From Stentor roeselii (taxonomy: Eukaryota; Ciliophora; Heterotrichea; Heterotrichida; Stentoridae), in NCBI GenBank assembly GCA_006503475.1, contig RSEH01000236.1, positions 1 to 64,000 of the forward strand: a DNA stretch of 64,000 nt, in the 5' to 3' direction. The notes under the pieces were generated by a model. It did not search any database, was not told the origin of the DNA, and saw only the letters and a list, made by a program, of their open reading frames with translations. Shown piece after piece: positions 37,677-47,269 of the stretch. How positions within the stretch are numbered: position 1 is the stretch's first letter; each line of letters starts with the position of its first letter. The position numbers were made by a program, and so were the translations under genes.

Positions 37677-39959
37677 CTAATTAAACTCTGTGTTACTACC
37701 TTCAAATCCACTCTGAATATGTTCAAAACAATAAAACTTCATCTCCATACTTCCACATCCCTTACTAATCCCCCTTAAAATCGAGGTATACCCCATCATT
37801 TCCTTCAAAGGAATCCTAGCAAGTACAACAGAATTCAAAGCAGCTTTAGAAATTTCTAAAATAGTTCCTCTTCTATTCGATGAAACATCCGCTACAAGTT
37901 CTCCAATAAATTCATCAGGTATTTCAAAGCTGACGTCCATAATCGGTTCATAAATGAGTCCTTCCGCTACTTTAAACATTTCTCTTGCAGCGAAACTGAC
38001 ACATTCATTGATAACTGACGGTTCAGTCCTGTTCTTTGACATGATCCCGTCAATAACTTCAATTTTTCCATTGATTAAAGGGTACCCGCCAACTGGTCCT
38101 CTTAAGACAGAGTTTTTTAAGTTTTCGATAATGGCGGTTTTAAGTTTATCTTCTTGTTCTTTCGAAAGTTTTGAGATTGGGATGAAATCTTCTTCATCGT
38201 ATTTTATTTTTTTTTGCTTCATTTCTTCGAGTTTTGATTTTAACATCGATGAACCACTTGGAGTCCAGTGGACTGAAACGAGAAGTTTGTTGAAGTTGTC
38301 ACCGTGAATGGCTTCTTCTGGTTTGGACATTATGTCTTGGTTTTCTTCTTGCTTTTGGTAACGGATTTTTATGGAAAAGTATAAGTTTGGCTTGTCGATT
38401 TCGTATTCATAGGTTGTGTTTTGTTGGAGTGCTTCGCGATAAGCCACTTGAATCTCCCCTAGTCGAGTTTTAATTCCAAAGTCAGATTCAATTCGATCTC
38501 TAAGGATTTCCAAATGCAGCTCTCCTTGTCCAGTCACTAATGTCTGAGCACTTTCATCGTCATACCTTGCAGAATAACTCGGGTCTTCCTTTGTGATCGC
38601 TTTCAAAACATTTTCTAGATCTTTTTCTTGTGATTCCGATTCTGAATAAATCGAGCAGAAAAAAACTGGCGGAGGCATTTTCATTCCATCAAGGACTAAT
38701 ATTTCTCGATCGTCTTTGTGAATCAAGGTATCTCCACTGAAGATGTCTTGAGGTCCTCCGATTGCTACGACATCTCCTGCTTTCGCTTCGGAGAGTTCAA
38801 CGTATTCATTACTCCGGACCCTTAGCAACTTGTTAATCTTCTCTGGATGTGTAGATCTTTTCGTATTCCTTAAAACATCTCCATGTTTCAGTCTTCCCGA
38901 GTAAATCCTAACATAGACCAAATGTCCTCTCTTAGTATTTGAAATATATTTATAAGCCAATCCACAGAATTTCGCATCATTCACGCCTCGAGAGACCGAA
39001 TTTCCATAAACTTTGCCAGTCGCTGCTTTGGCTTCAGCAGGTGATGGCAAAAAATTGGCGACTGCGTCAAGGACGGGCTGAACTCCTCTATTTTTAAGTG
39101 CTGATCCACAAAAAACTGGAAAAGCTTTTAGGTTTACTGTCAACTTACGAACAGTCGTCATCAAGTCTTCGTTTGTTACAGTGCCGGAAAGGTACTTTTC
39201 AGCGAAATCGTCATCTGCGTTTGAAATGTTTTCTAAAAGTTCTGTTCTGAGATTAGATACTTTGGATTGGTCTGATTGAGATAGGTCTTTGATATCGAAT
39301 TCTTTTATTGATGTGCCCATCACATCCATGTACTTAACTCCTACCATTCTAACAAGATCCACAAATCCTGTGAAATACCCACCTTGAAATACCGGCATCT
39401 GCATTAAAAGCGGGTTAGCATTAAAGAAAGTTTTAAGTTGGCCAATAGTAAGTTCCGTGCTAGCCGAATGAAGATCCATCTTATTCAAAAAGATGATTCT
39501 CGGAACACTAAACTTATCAGCCTGTTTCCAAACCGACTTAGTCTGAGTCTGAACGCCGTTGTTAGAGTCGACGACCAAGACACTGCCATCCATGACCCTC
39601 AAGCTTCTTTCAACTTCTCCAGAGAAGTCGACATGGCCAGGGGTGTCGATTAAATTGATGTGAAAGCCTTGCCAGCCAAAGGTAATCGCTGCCGCTCTTA
39701 TTGTAATGCCTCGTGCACGCTCTTGGGGCAGGTAGTCCATTACTGTAGTCCCTTCATCTACGTCTTTTTATTTATTACTGCCTGGAGATGGAAGAGCACC
39801 GCAATAGTAAAGCATTCGCTCTGTTAAGGTCGTCTTACCTGCGTCGATGTGAGCGATTATTCCTATGTTACGGATTTTTAAAAGGTCTGATGAGGAATTC
39901 ACGGGGAAATGGGGAAATGATTTCTTTGATGAGTAAAGAGCTTGCAGGGATTTCAGCAT
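37677..39959 (-). CDS. GFM2: mitochondrial elongation factor G2 (ribosome-releasing factor 2)
   Basis: 755 residues in two exons (human GFM2 is about 780). The first exon has a basic N-terminus ([15 protein letters not shown]), a likely mitochondrial presequence, and the P-loop [17 protein letters not shown] 15-nt intron at 39764-39778 leads to [20 protein letters not shown] (switch I), [14 protein letters not shown] (G3) and NKMD (G4). EF-G domains II to V follow, including [15 protein letters not shown]. The [11 protein letters not shown] form of switch I, with D.G.TV.D, fits the mtEFG2 branch, which acts with mitochondrial ribosome recycling factor to split ribosomes, rather than translocase mtEFG1. 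The branch call rests on motif likeness. Confidence 0.9.
39764..39778 (-). other. 15-nt intron of the GFM2 gene
   Basis: Sense sequence GTAATAAATAAAAAG, A at position 10, an AAG acceptor rather than TAG or CAG. Retention gives in-frame TAA; removal joins the P-loop exon to switch I. Confidence 0.88.
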
Positions 39960-40517
39960 TTTTTATGGAATCTTGAAGGTTTTTGGGAAGAGATTAGAAG
40001 TTTTATGGAGGAAGAAGAGGAGGTTATTGATTTGGGAAGGTTAGGATTAGGGTTATTGAAGATTATTGAATGGTTTTAGATATTGGAATGATTTGAGGGG
40101 TTTTTTATGATTTGAAGGATTGAAGAAATGAAGTTTAATTCTGTTGAAGGGATTGGATGTTGATTTGAAGTATTTCTTTTGATTTTTTTGGAGAGATTAC
40201 TTGTTGGTTTATATAGGGTTTAGACATGTTTAATTTAATCAGGACGTGATAGTTATTTTCAAGATGAAAATATAGACAATCATGCCAAGCTTATAATATA
40301 AAATGAAACAGGATCAGAATTAAGTCAAAGCTTTAGTTATGTAAGGAAAGTGCAAAAATCCTCTAAAGTCCAGTAAATTTACAAAAATTCATCTAAAGTC
40401 CCTTTAATTTAAAATTTTGCTAAATTCTCAACCCTAAGTCCATAAAACTTAATCCAAATAGCCCATTCCCTATTCTAACCTTTTGGTCTTTCCCAAATAA
40501 ATCCTGTCCATATAAAA
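39960..40517. other. divergent intergenic region with opposite skews
   Basis: The left part (about 39970-40230) is G-rich on the plus strand and the right part (about 40360-40510) is C-rich, so each gene has a C-rich 5' flank on its own sense strand. No gene or clear motif is seen. Confidence 0.65.
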
Positions 40518-42239
40518 ATGGCTCAAACTCAAGACCTTTACACTTACCTGCATTCATACAAGTCTAGACTCCAGCCAGGATCCGCTCTTCTAAACTTCAA
40601 TTATTCAACTGACTCAACCCTTCAAGATCTATTCAATTACTCATCAACTTTAACAACACCTGAAGCAGAGCATTACTGGTCATCATTATTCCTGATAATC
40701 TGCGAAGATAAGGGTCCCTTCTGTTCTTTATTCGATAAGTCCCTGTTCAACCAATATTTCAACTACGCTCTGACCAAAGTTTACAGTTCACAAGATCCAG
40801 GATTATTAAGAGCTTACGCTGACTGTATCGATGGGGTCATAACTAATGAAATCATTCATCTTGACGAAATAAATGACACTCCTACCATTGTCAGCATTGT
40901 TGAAACCTGGCTGCCATATGAAAGGTGCTTCGGAAACTTTGAATACACTTATAAAAAGTTTGTTGAAATCGCAGTCGCTTCTTGGTGGGACAAGATCAGA
41001 GAATTCAATGAAGGTGACCATCCAGGTGATGATATTGTTAACGTCGTTCATCAACTTCTTGTTGTTCAAAATGCTGGAATTGATGTTGAAGACTATGCTG
41101 AGATTTTTGCAGATTCGGTTTTTGAATATATTGATTATTTGAATGGGTTTAATTTGGAGAATAATAAAGTTGCTCAAAATCGTGAAGCTATTCAGAGGTC
41201 TCATGAAATTTTGAATGAGTTTGAGGCTTGTAAGACTAGTGATGAAGTTAAGGAAAATATTTTGAGATATAGAACATCGCTCAATAAGTTTTATGCTTAT
41301 GTGCCACCTGTTCAGCAAATTGAAAATTTGAGGATTTCTCAGCATATTGAACAAATAAAGCAAGGAGTGAATTTCATCAATAAGTCATTCTTTACAATTA
41401 AGTACCCTTCGAGGTATACTGTTCAGAGGGGAAATTTGACTATAAGTGTCTATGAAGGTACTTGTAATCAAAATAATAACCAAGTGAGAGCTTGTATTAA
41501 AGTTTATATTTCAGCTAATAACTCAATGTCTGACCTTGAAAAGGCTTTCAATGAAATAAAAGTTTATCAGAGACTTAGTGATTTATCGAGGCCTGATAAC
41601 TGCTTCTTGAAGTACTATGGAAGTTACTATGAAAACAACTCTATACATATGATTATGGATTGGTATGACTTTAATCTCATGGATTACATCCATAATCTTC
41701 AGACAAAGAACTATGTATTTGCAGAAATTAATTACCTTCAAATTATTCATAAACTTCTTGCATCGTTCGCACTGATGGCAGAAAATGGTATTTTGCATAA
41801 TGACATTAAGCCTCATAACATGCTAGTAGATAACAATTGGAACATAAAAATAATAGACTTTGATACTTCCTTATTAAAAATACAAGACACTAGCTTTTCG
41901 ATGACTGGAACTTATAAAATCCAAGGTACCGCTGGATATTTAGCTCCTGAACAAAAGGCAGCATTAAATCGAGGACAAACTCAGGCAGCATTTAACAGAG
42001 AAAAAGCAGATGTTTACAGTTTAGGCCTTGTCTTTTACCAACTACTTTTTTATAAGAATGTTCAAGAGTTGACAACTAATAACTTCTATTCAGATATTGA
42101 AAACTTACAAAACTTTTCTGCAGAAACAAAAAGATTCTTGAAAATAATGCTAACAGAAAATCCTAGCCAAAGACCCTTATTCAGAGAGGCTTTGGCACAG
42201 TTTAAAGCAATTCCGATGACCAAAACATTTACTTCTTAG
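40518..42239 (+). CDS. atypical protein kinase (HND/DFD type), paralogue of 6219-7830
   Basis: 573 residues, intact. Residues 1-190 are helical and unrecognised, with no zinc finger. Residues about 190-320 match the linker of the B-box kinase at 6219. The kinase domain spans about 320-565: a weak Gly-loop region (LTISVYEGTC), RACIKVYI Lys, HNDIKPHNML catalytic loop (Asn replaces Arg of HRD), IDFD instead of DFG, GYLAPEQ, ADVYSLGLVFYQLLF, and a C-terminal Arg (PSQRPLFREAL). Lys, catalytic Asp, Asn and metal Asp are kept, so activity is plausible. HRD-Arg loss suggests regulation without activation-loop phosphorylation. The two paralogues differ in N-terminal module, so this is a shared kinase with exchanged front ends. 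Confidence 0.85.
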   Translation: MAQTQDLYTYLHSYKSRLQPGSALLNFNYSTDSTLQDLFNYSSTLTTPEAEHYWSSLFLIICEDKGPFCSLFDKSLFNQYFNYALTKVYSSQDPGLLRAYADCIDGVITNEIIHLDEINDTPTIVSIVETWLPYERCFGNFEYTYKKFVEIAVASWWDKIREFNEGDHPGDDIVNVVHQLLVVQNAGIDVEDYAEIFADSVFEYIDYLNGFNLENNKVAQNREAIQRSHEILNEFEACKTSDEVKENILRYRTSLNKFYAYVPPVQQIENLRISQHIEQIKQGVNFINKSFFTIKYPSRYTVQRGNLTISVYEGTCNQNNNQVRACIKVYISANNSMSDLEKAFNEIKVYQRLSDLSRPDNCFLKYYGSYYENNSIHMIMDWYDFNLMDYIHNLQTKNYVFAEINYLQIIHKLLASFALMAENGILHNDIKPHNMLVDNNWNIKIIDFDTSLLKIQDTSFSMTGTYKIQGTAGYLAPEQKAALNRGQTQAAFNREKADVYSLGLVFYQLLFYKNVQELTTNNFYSDIENLQNFSAETKRFLKIMLTENPSQRPLFREALAQFKAIPMTKTFTS

Positions 42240-44193
42240 GATAATAATTTAGATTTAGATAGATTGAAATGATGAGAAAGTTAAATTATTTGAATCAGGA
42301 AATTTTAAGGATTTTTAATTTTTGATTGGTTTGGAATAATTGATTATTGTTACTGATGCTGAATTATTTCTAGATTTAAGAGAAATCTAAGAAAAATTTT
42401 TATAGATTTAGCTTGAATGATTATTTATATTTAGGATTTCAAAGATTTTACATGTTTAGATAGCTTCTCTATTTAAGTAGATTTTTAAAAGTATAGGAAT
42501 TTGATATGTTATTAAGCTTACTTAAAGAAATTGAGTTCATTGTTAAGCCCATAAGTTTTCTTTTTGTGTTATAAGTTTGTATAGAATTAAAATTTCAATC
42601 ATTCAAACATTCAATAGTAAGATTATAGACATTCAAGGTAAATGCAAATATTCAATATCTAAGAATCAATGAAATTTATAAAATTGAAATAAAACATCGG
42701 AAAGAATGTAAAAAAACTAAAAAAATATTAAGCCCCATTAATATCCTTGTGAACTTTTCTGAAAGTAAAATGTTTCACAATTTTTTAAGTAATAGTAAAA
42801 TTTTCCACATTCAAATCCTTTTTTCATTTAGCAAACTAAAGCTTTTTAATGAATTTCGAATTTGTTCACAACTTTGATCATATGAGTGCAACTTGCATCA
42901 CAGATCTTGAGTTATATTAAAACGACCTTAAGACTTAAAGATCTTTAGTTTATTATTAAAAATTATCCCCTCCCTATAAGAGGATTTTTGTATATGATAA
43001 AAAATTTTCCAACTGCTGTAAAGAAAACTTGGGAACCTTTAGTGAAGCTTTGTCTGCATTCTCAAAAACCTTAAAATTTAAGAAAATACAGAAATTTAAA
43101 GAATACGCTGATTTGTCTATAATAATTTACTCAATGAAATAATACTGTAGCAAATAGAGTTATTAGAAATAAGTATATTCATTTTTGTTTCCAATTTTAA
43201 GACTCTAATAGATCGAAGACCCAAATTTATCTGACTTATAATAGAGAGATAACTGGATATGGCCCTTTTGAAATTTGATACAACAATATGCTATGCAAAC
43301 ACTTGTTGCCTACCTGATGGTTTGAATCTTCTTTAAATAATGTTCATTCGAGTTGATTTAAGATATCTTTACCTTTCTAGTCTTGTTGAAGTTTTTTGCC
43401 ATTCAAAAGGTTTTTCGCAAAATAAGAGACGGTTTAATCAATTTCAAATTGAAAATTCAATATTTTAGAGAATGAAAATCGTTAAATAAAGGAGGATAAT
43501 ATATTAAAAGTTGCATACTAGTTCTTTTTTACATTAAGCTAGAATCATTTAATTATTAGAATGAGATATTTTTCAAAGTTGACTATTGAGTACATTATTT
43601 TTTTTATCAAAATAAAGAAGCATACCAAGTACAAAAGAATGAAAAAAAATTCTTAATTATTAAAGATATTCATTTCTTTATCACTTGACTTTCAGCTGAA
43701 ATGCTTTAATATGGATTGGTAAGATATATGAGGGTAATTATATGAGGCATTTTTATATCAGAATATTTATTTTACTGTGTTAAAATTTGAAGTAAGTTCT
43801 GAAATATTAAAAAATCGAAAGAGGATCTAATGAAAAAAATAAGGATAAATTTAAGAGATTTACCAGGAACCAGAAATTTTTTTTAACTTTTATCGAGGTT
43901 TCTATGAAAATTTAACTATGAGATAAAATTTCCTGTTTATTTAACGTAACGATATTAAATTAATTAAGATATCTGGAATAGAAACCAAACAGAAATAAGT
44001 TAGAGTACTTAGACAATTGCCATAAAATTGAATAAAACATTTTATCTACATAAAGGAGGTTTCAGCTAGCTATAAAATAATTTAACAAAATATATGAACA
44101 TAGATGATTCTCTAAGATTTATTGAATAAATATATAAAAATAAGCCAAATTTTTCAAATATGCTATTATTGCTTATAATCATTATTTAGACTC
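42240..44193. other. long AT-rich intergenic region
   Basis: Nearly 2 kb without a gene. Apart from the coding-like relic at 42960-43142 I see no repeat or RNA gene. Confidence 0.6.
42960..43142 (+). pseudogene. short TPR-like relic
   Basis: A 60-codon open stretch between stops, with no upstream start, reads as protein-like sequence (FSEALSAFSKTLKFKKIQ followed by YADLSIIIY). The spacing of small and large residues (EAL..F...L, then A.L...Y) resembles a tetratricopeptide repeat of the kinesin-light-chain kind, common in large ciliate families. The flanks are not open in this frame. It is probably a remnant of a lost TPR gene; the match is weak. Confidence 0.35.
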
Positions 44194-46119
44194 ATGGAAA
44201 TATCAATTAGATTCATGGCTCTTGCATTCATCTGCATCATTATCAACATCTATCTTTGGATAAACTCATATTCAGTTCAGAAGAATTTGTTAGTGACTCA
44301 AAATAATTTCGAAATTAGGCAAGACAATCTCAATGAAGAGCTAATGAAAAAATGTAATGTTTTTGATTATAATTTCTCAAGTTCAGATATCCAAGACATC
44401 TACAAATACACCAGCTACTCTTCATGCAAATCTCGAGGAAACTTCCAAATAACAACAACATATGGAACGACCAAGGTAAAATGCAAAAGCAACAATCCAA
44501 ATTACTTTTCTGATACTGCCTCTCAAACATACGGAGGTGAAAAATTAACAGTGAAATGGTCTTCAGACAGTAAAATAAACTCTAAATCCGAATTTCAACT
44601 CTTAAAATGTTCTGCAAATTCATACCACGCTAACATTCTTCACAAATTTAACCAAACAGCTTCAGAAAACGCAGAAAAAACAAGAAAAATATTAAAAGGA
44701 AAGAAAAAAAACATGAATGTCTTGTTATTAGTTCTTGATTCTGTTTCAAGAAAGAGTTTTCAGGGAAACCTTCCAGAAACTTATGAATTTTTAAAGAAAT
44801 TTGAAAAACATGAAAAGAATGAATTTGTTTTTTATGAGTTTGAAAGGACTGTTGTTCCTGGAACTTACACAAGGGCAAACATGGCACAGATTTTGTATGG
44901 AAAGACTGAAAAAGAACTGCAAAAGAATGCAAAAATGAAAGATGGAGTTGAAGTTGTTATGGAAACTATGAATAAAAATCAGGAGTTTTCTATTTGGAAT
45001 TATTATAGGAAAATGGGTTATGTTACAATGTTTCTTCATGATTCAGTCTGGAATTATTTAGCTAGATTTTCAGGAAGAGTGATCGATGCTGATCATGTTT
45101 TCACAAATATCTGGAAATACCTCTGGTCCGTCAATAGAGTTCATGATTTTTCTGAAAAGCAAAGATGCATAGGAACTCGAAATTTCCACGACCTGTCATT
45201 AGAATACACATATCAATACTTTTCCAACTACGAAAAAAACAACAAATTCGCTTATGTGCATCTGAATGCAGGTCACGAGCAAACAGGGAACATTCGAACA
45301 GTTGATAACGATTTATTAACTTTTTTAATTCACTTCTTGAAGTTAATTCAAGATCGAAATGAGTCTTTATCATTATTTTTAATATCAGACCACGGGTTTA
45401 AAAATACGAACAAGCTTCAATGGGACATGCGCAGCTTTCTCGACCCAAGATCAGCGATGACGAGTGTAATTCTTACAAAAGACATTGTAAATGAATGGGA
45501 AACTGAAAAATTCATGTCTTTTAACAAGAAACAGTTAAACAGTCGATACGACATCAACTTGTCATTAAAGGAAATCGCTTATTTTCCTTATGAAAAACTT
45601 GGAAATTTAAAAAAACTTAAAAATTATCAAGAATATCAAGCTTTTAGTATTTTTTCTGAATATTTACCTGAAAATCGCACCTGTAAAGATGTAAAGATTT
45701 CTAAAGAACAATGCATTTGTAAGTCTTTTTCTGATGTCGACCTTAAAAAAGAAAGGGAACAAGTAATTAGAGATCATTTTTTATTACTTCTTAAAAAATT
45801 TCTCATTGAAAACTCGAAAAATACTCCGAATTGTAACTTGTTTCAAAAATTTGGAATAATTAGGTATCAGAAGTTTGTACTTGTTGAGGAAAGCTTAGGA
45901 TTTGATACTTTTTACTTACTGGAAATCAGACATTTTAGAGAAATTATAAAGGTTCGTGCTAACTTTTGCACTGGGGATAAGATTAGAAAGACTAATAAAA
46001 TATTGGATCAAAATTTGTTTCCGTATGTTTTTTTTAAGGTGCAGGAAATTCAAGTGTTTCTTCAGATTTCAGAAGTTGATGCTAGTGAGAGTTGTTTGAG
46101 TGATTTTTGTGAATGCTGA
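44194..46119 (+). CDS. DUF229 sulfatase/alkaline-phosphatase-superfamily protein, copy 1
   Basis: 641 residues. The single N-terminal TM helix (about 5-26) with little before it suggests a type II membrane protein with a luminal or extracellular body. The DUF229-type core spans about 165-460: NVLLLVLDSVSRKSF (metal Asp and possible nucleophile Ser), TRANMAQILYG, YVTMFLHDSVW, VHLNAGHEQTGN and FLISDHGF (Asp-His metal ligands). Cys residues (KCNVFDYNF, CRDV-like CKDV) may form disulfides. The substrate is unknown; superfamily members cleave sulfate or phosphate esters. The metal ligands are intact, so it may be active. It is a tandem paralogue of 47270-49183, with nearly identical DNA blocks in the core. 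Confidence 0.85.
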   Translation: MEISIRFMALAFICIIINIYLWINSYSVQKNLLVTQNNFEIRQDNLNEELMKKCNVFDYNFSSSDIQDIYKYTSYSSCKSRGNFQITTTYGTTKVKCKSNNPNYFSDTASQTYGGEKLTVKWSSDSKINSKSEFQLLKCSANSYHANILHKFNQTASENAEKTRKILKGKKKNMNVLLLVLDSVSRKSFQGNLPETYEFLKKFEKHEKNEFVFYEFERTVVPGTYTRANMAQILYGKTEKELQKNAKMKDGVEVVMETMNKNQEFSIWNYYRKMGYVTMFLHDSVWNYLARFSGRVIDADHVFTNIWKYLWSVNRVHDFSEKQRCIGTRNFHDLSLEYTYQYFSNYEKNNKFAYVHLNAGHEQTGNIRTVDNDLLTFLIHFLKLIQDRNESLSLFLISDHGFKNTNKLQWDMRSFLDPRSAMTSVILTKDIVNEWETEKFMSFNKKQLNSRYDINLSLKEIAYFPYEKLGNLKKLKNYQEYQAFSIFSEYLPENRTCKDVKISKEQCICKSFSDVDLKKEREQVIRDHFLLLLKKFLIENSKNTPNCNLFQKFGIIRYQKFVLVEESLGFDTFYLLEIRHFREIIKVRANFCTGDKIRKTNKILDQNLFPYVFFKVQEIQVFLQISEVDASESCLSDFCEC

Positions 46120-47269
46120 ATTGGAGTAGTTTAGGGATTTAAGGATTTTTATTAAGGAATTTAGGCTTTCGCTGTTTTATTTTGTTTTTAGTTAATAATC
46201 AGGGTTTAATGATTCGAAATTCTTCATTCATTAAATCAGATATGCTGATTAATTCGGTATTATCTAAACTATTTAATCAGTTATGCTGATTAATTCGATA
46301 TTCTATAAACTATTTAATCAGATGCTGATCATTCACTCTTCATAGTAGAAATACTGGATTTCAAAATATTCGTTTGTTTAAACTCATAAGAAATCTGAAC
46401 AATTTTTAAACTTATATAATTCATCACCTTAGAGCATTCACTCTAAAAGCTGATTAATCTTGTAATTTGATGAGGCTATGAAAGCCATCCTGAAATACAT
46501 AAGTGATAATTTATTAGATGAATACAAATGATCAAAATCGATAAGAAATTAATCTTAACTTCAATGAAATGATAATATTAGGTATAGAGCCTTGGTATTT
46601 ATGCAATTATCAAGCTAGAGTCTTTTACCTTATAACAGCATATTACATAAATTAACTTATGAATAATTCAGATTTCAAAGCATATCATCTAATTATACTC
46701 ACTGATATGAATATTTAAGAAAATGAAAAGAAATAAATAGCTTGATTTAGCTTTAAAGTAATTTTCCTTAAAAAAATTAAAGGGTTTGACAATATATTAA
46801 GGGTTTTGTAGTTAATCAATATCAAAAGAAGGAAAAAATGTGATATATGTTAATATCTAATATTTTTTTAAATTAGACTTATATCACCACTGTTTTGAAT
46901 AGTTGTGATTTTTACTCTGCATACTGAAGGATTCGATTTTTGATTCGAATTTCATTATTGAATACTTAATGATTGAAGTTTAAGTTTCATTTAAACTAAT
47001 TAGATCTTTCTTATGAAATACATCAAATCCCATCACCCCATAAAGTTCTCAAAAAAATAAAAAATTACTTAAAAATCTTTTAAATACAAAAGAAATTATG
47101 TTTATAAGTCTTGTTTGAAGCATTTACATTGGAAATTTATAAATCTTATTTATTTCAGATTAATTTAATAGAAGAAGAATGCTTCGCGGATAAAAGGATT
47201 TACATTTAAAAAATTTACATGATTCTTCAAGTAAATATCTTAATTTGAATATAAATCATTATTTGGATA
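46120..47269. other. AT-rich spacer between the two DUF229 genes
   Basis: No gene. It contains the 41-bp tandem repeat at 46229-46332. The last 30 bp before each DUF229 start codon are similar (ATAA-CATTATTT), probably shared promoter DNA from the duplication. Confidence 0.6.
46229..46332. repeat. 41-bp tandem repeat, about 2.5 copies
   Basis: The unit with core TTAATCAG...ATGCTGATTAATTCG recurs with the TCAG at 46236, 46277 and 46318, an exact 41-bp period. The third copy is partial. The core is partly self-complementary (AATCAG with CTGATT), so each unit could form a hairpin. Confidence 0.85.

Noticed and set aside
46920-46960. Possible tRNA T-loop-like GGATTCGATTTTTGATTCGAA
   Set aside because: It is an inverted repeat of TTCGA-type words with no acceptor stem or anticodon arm around it.
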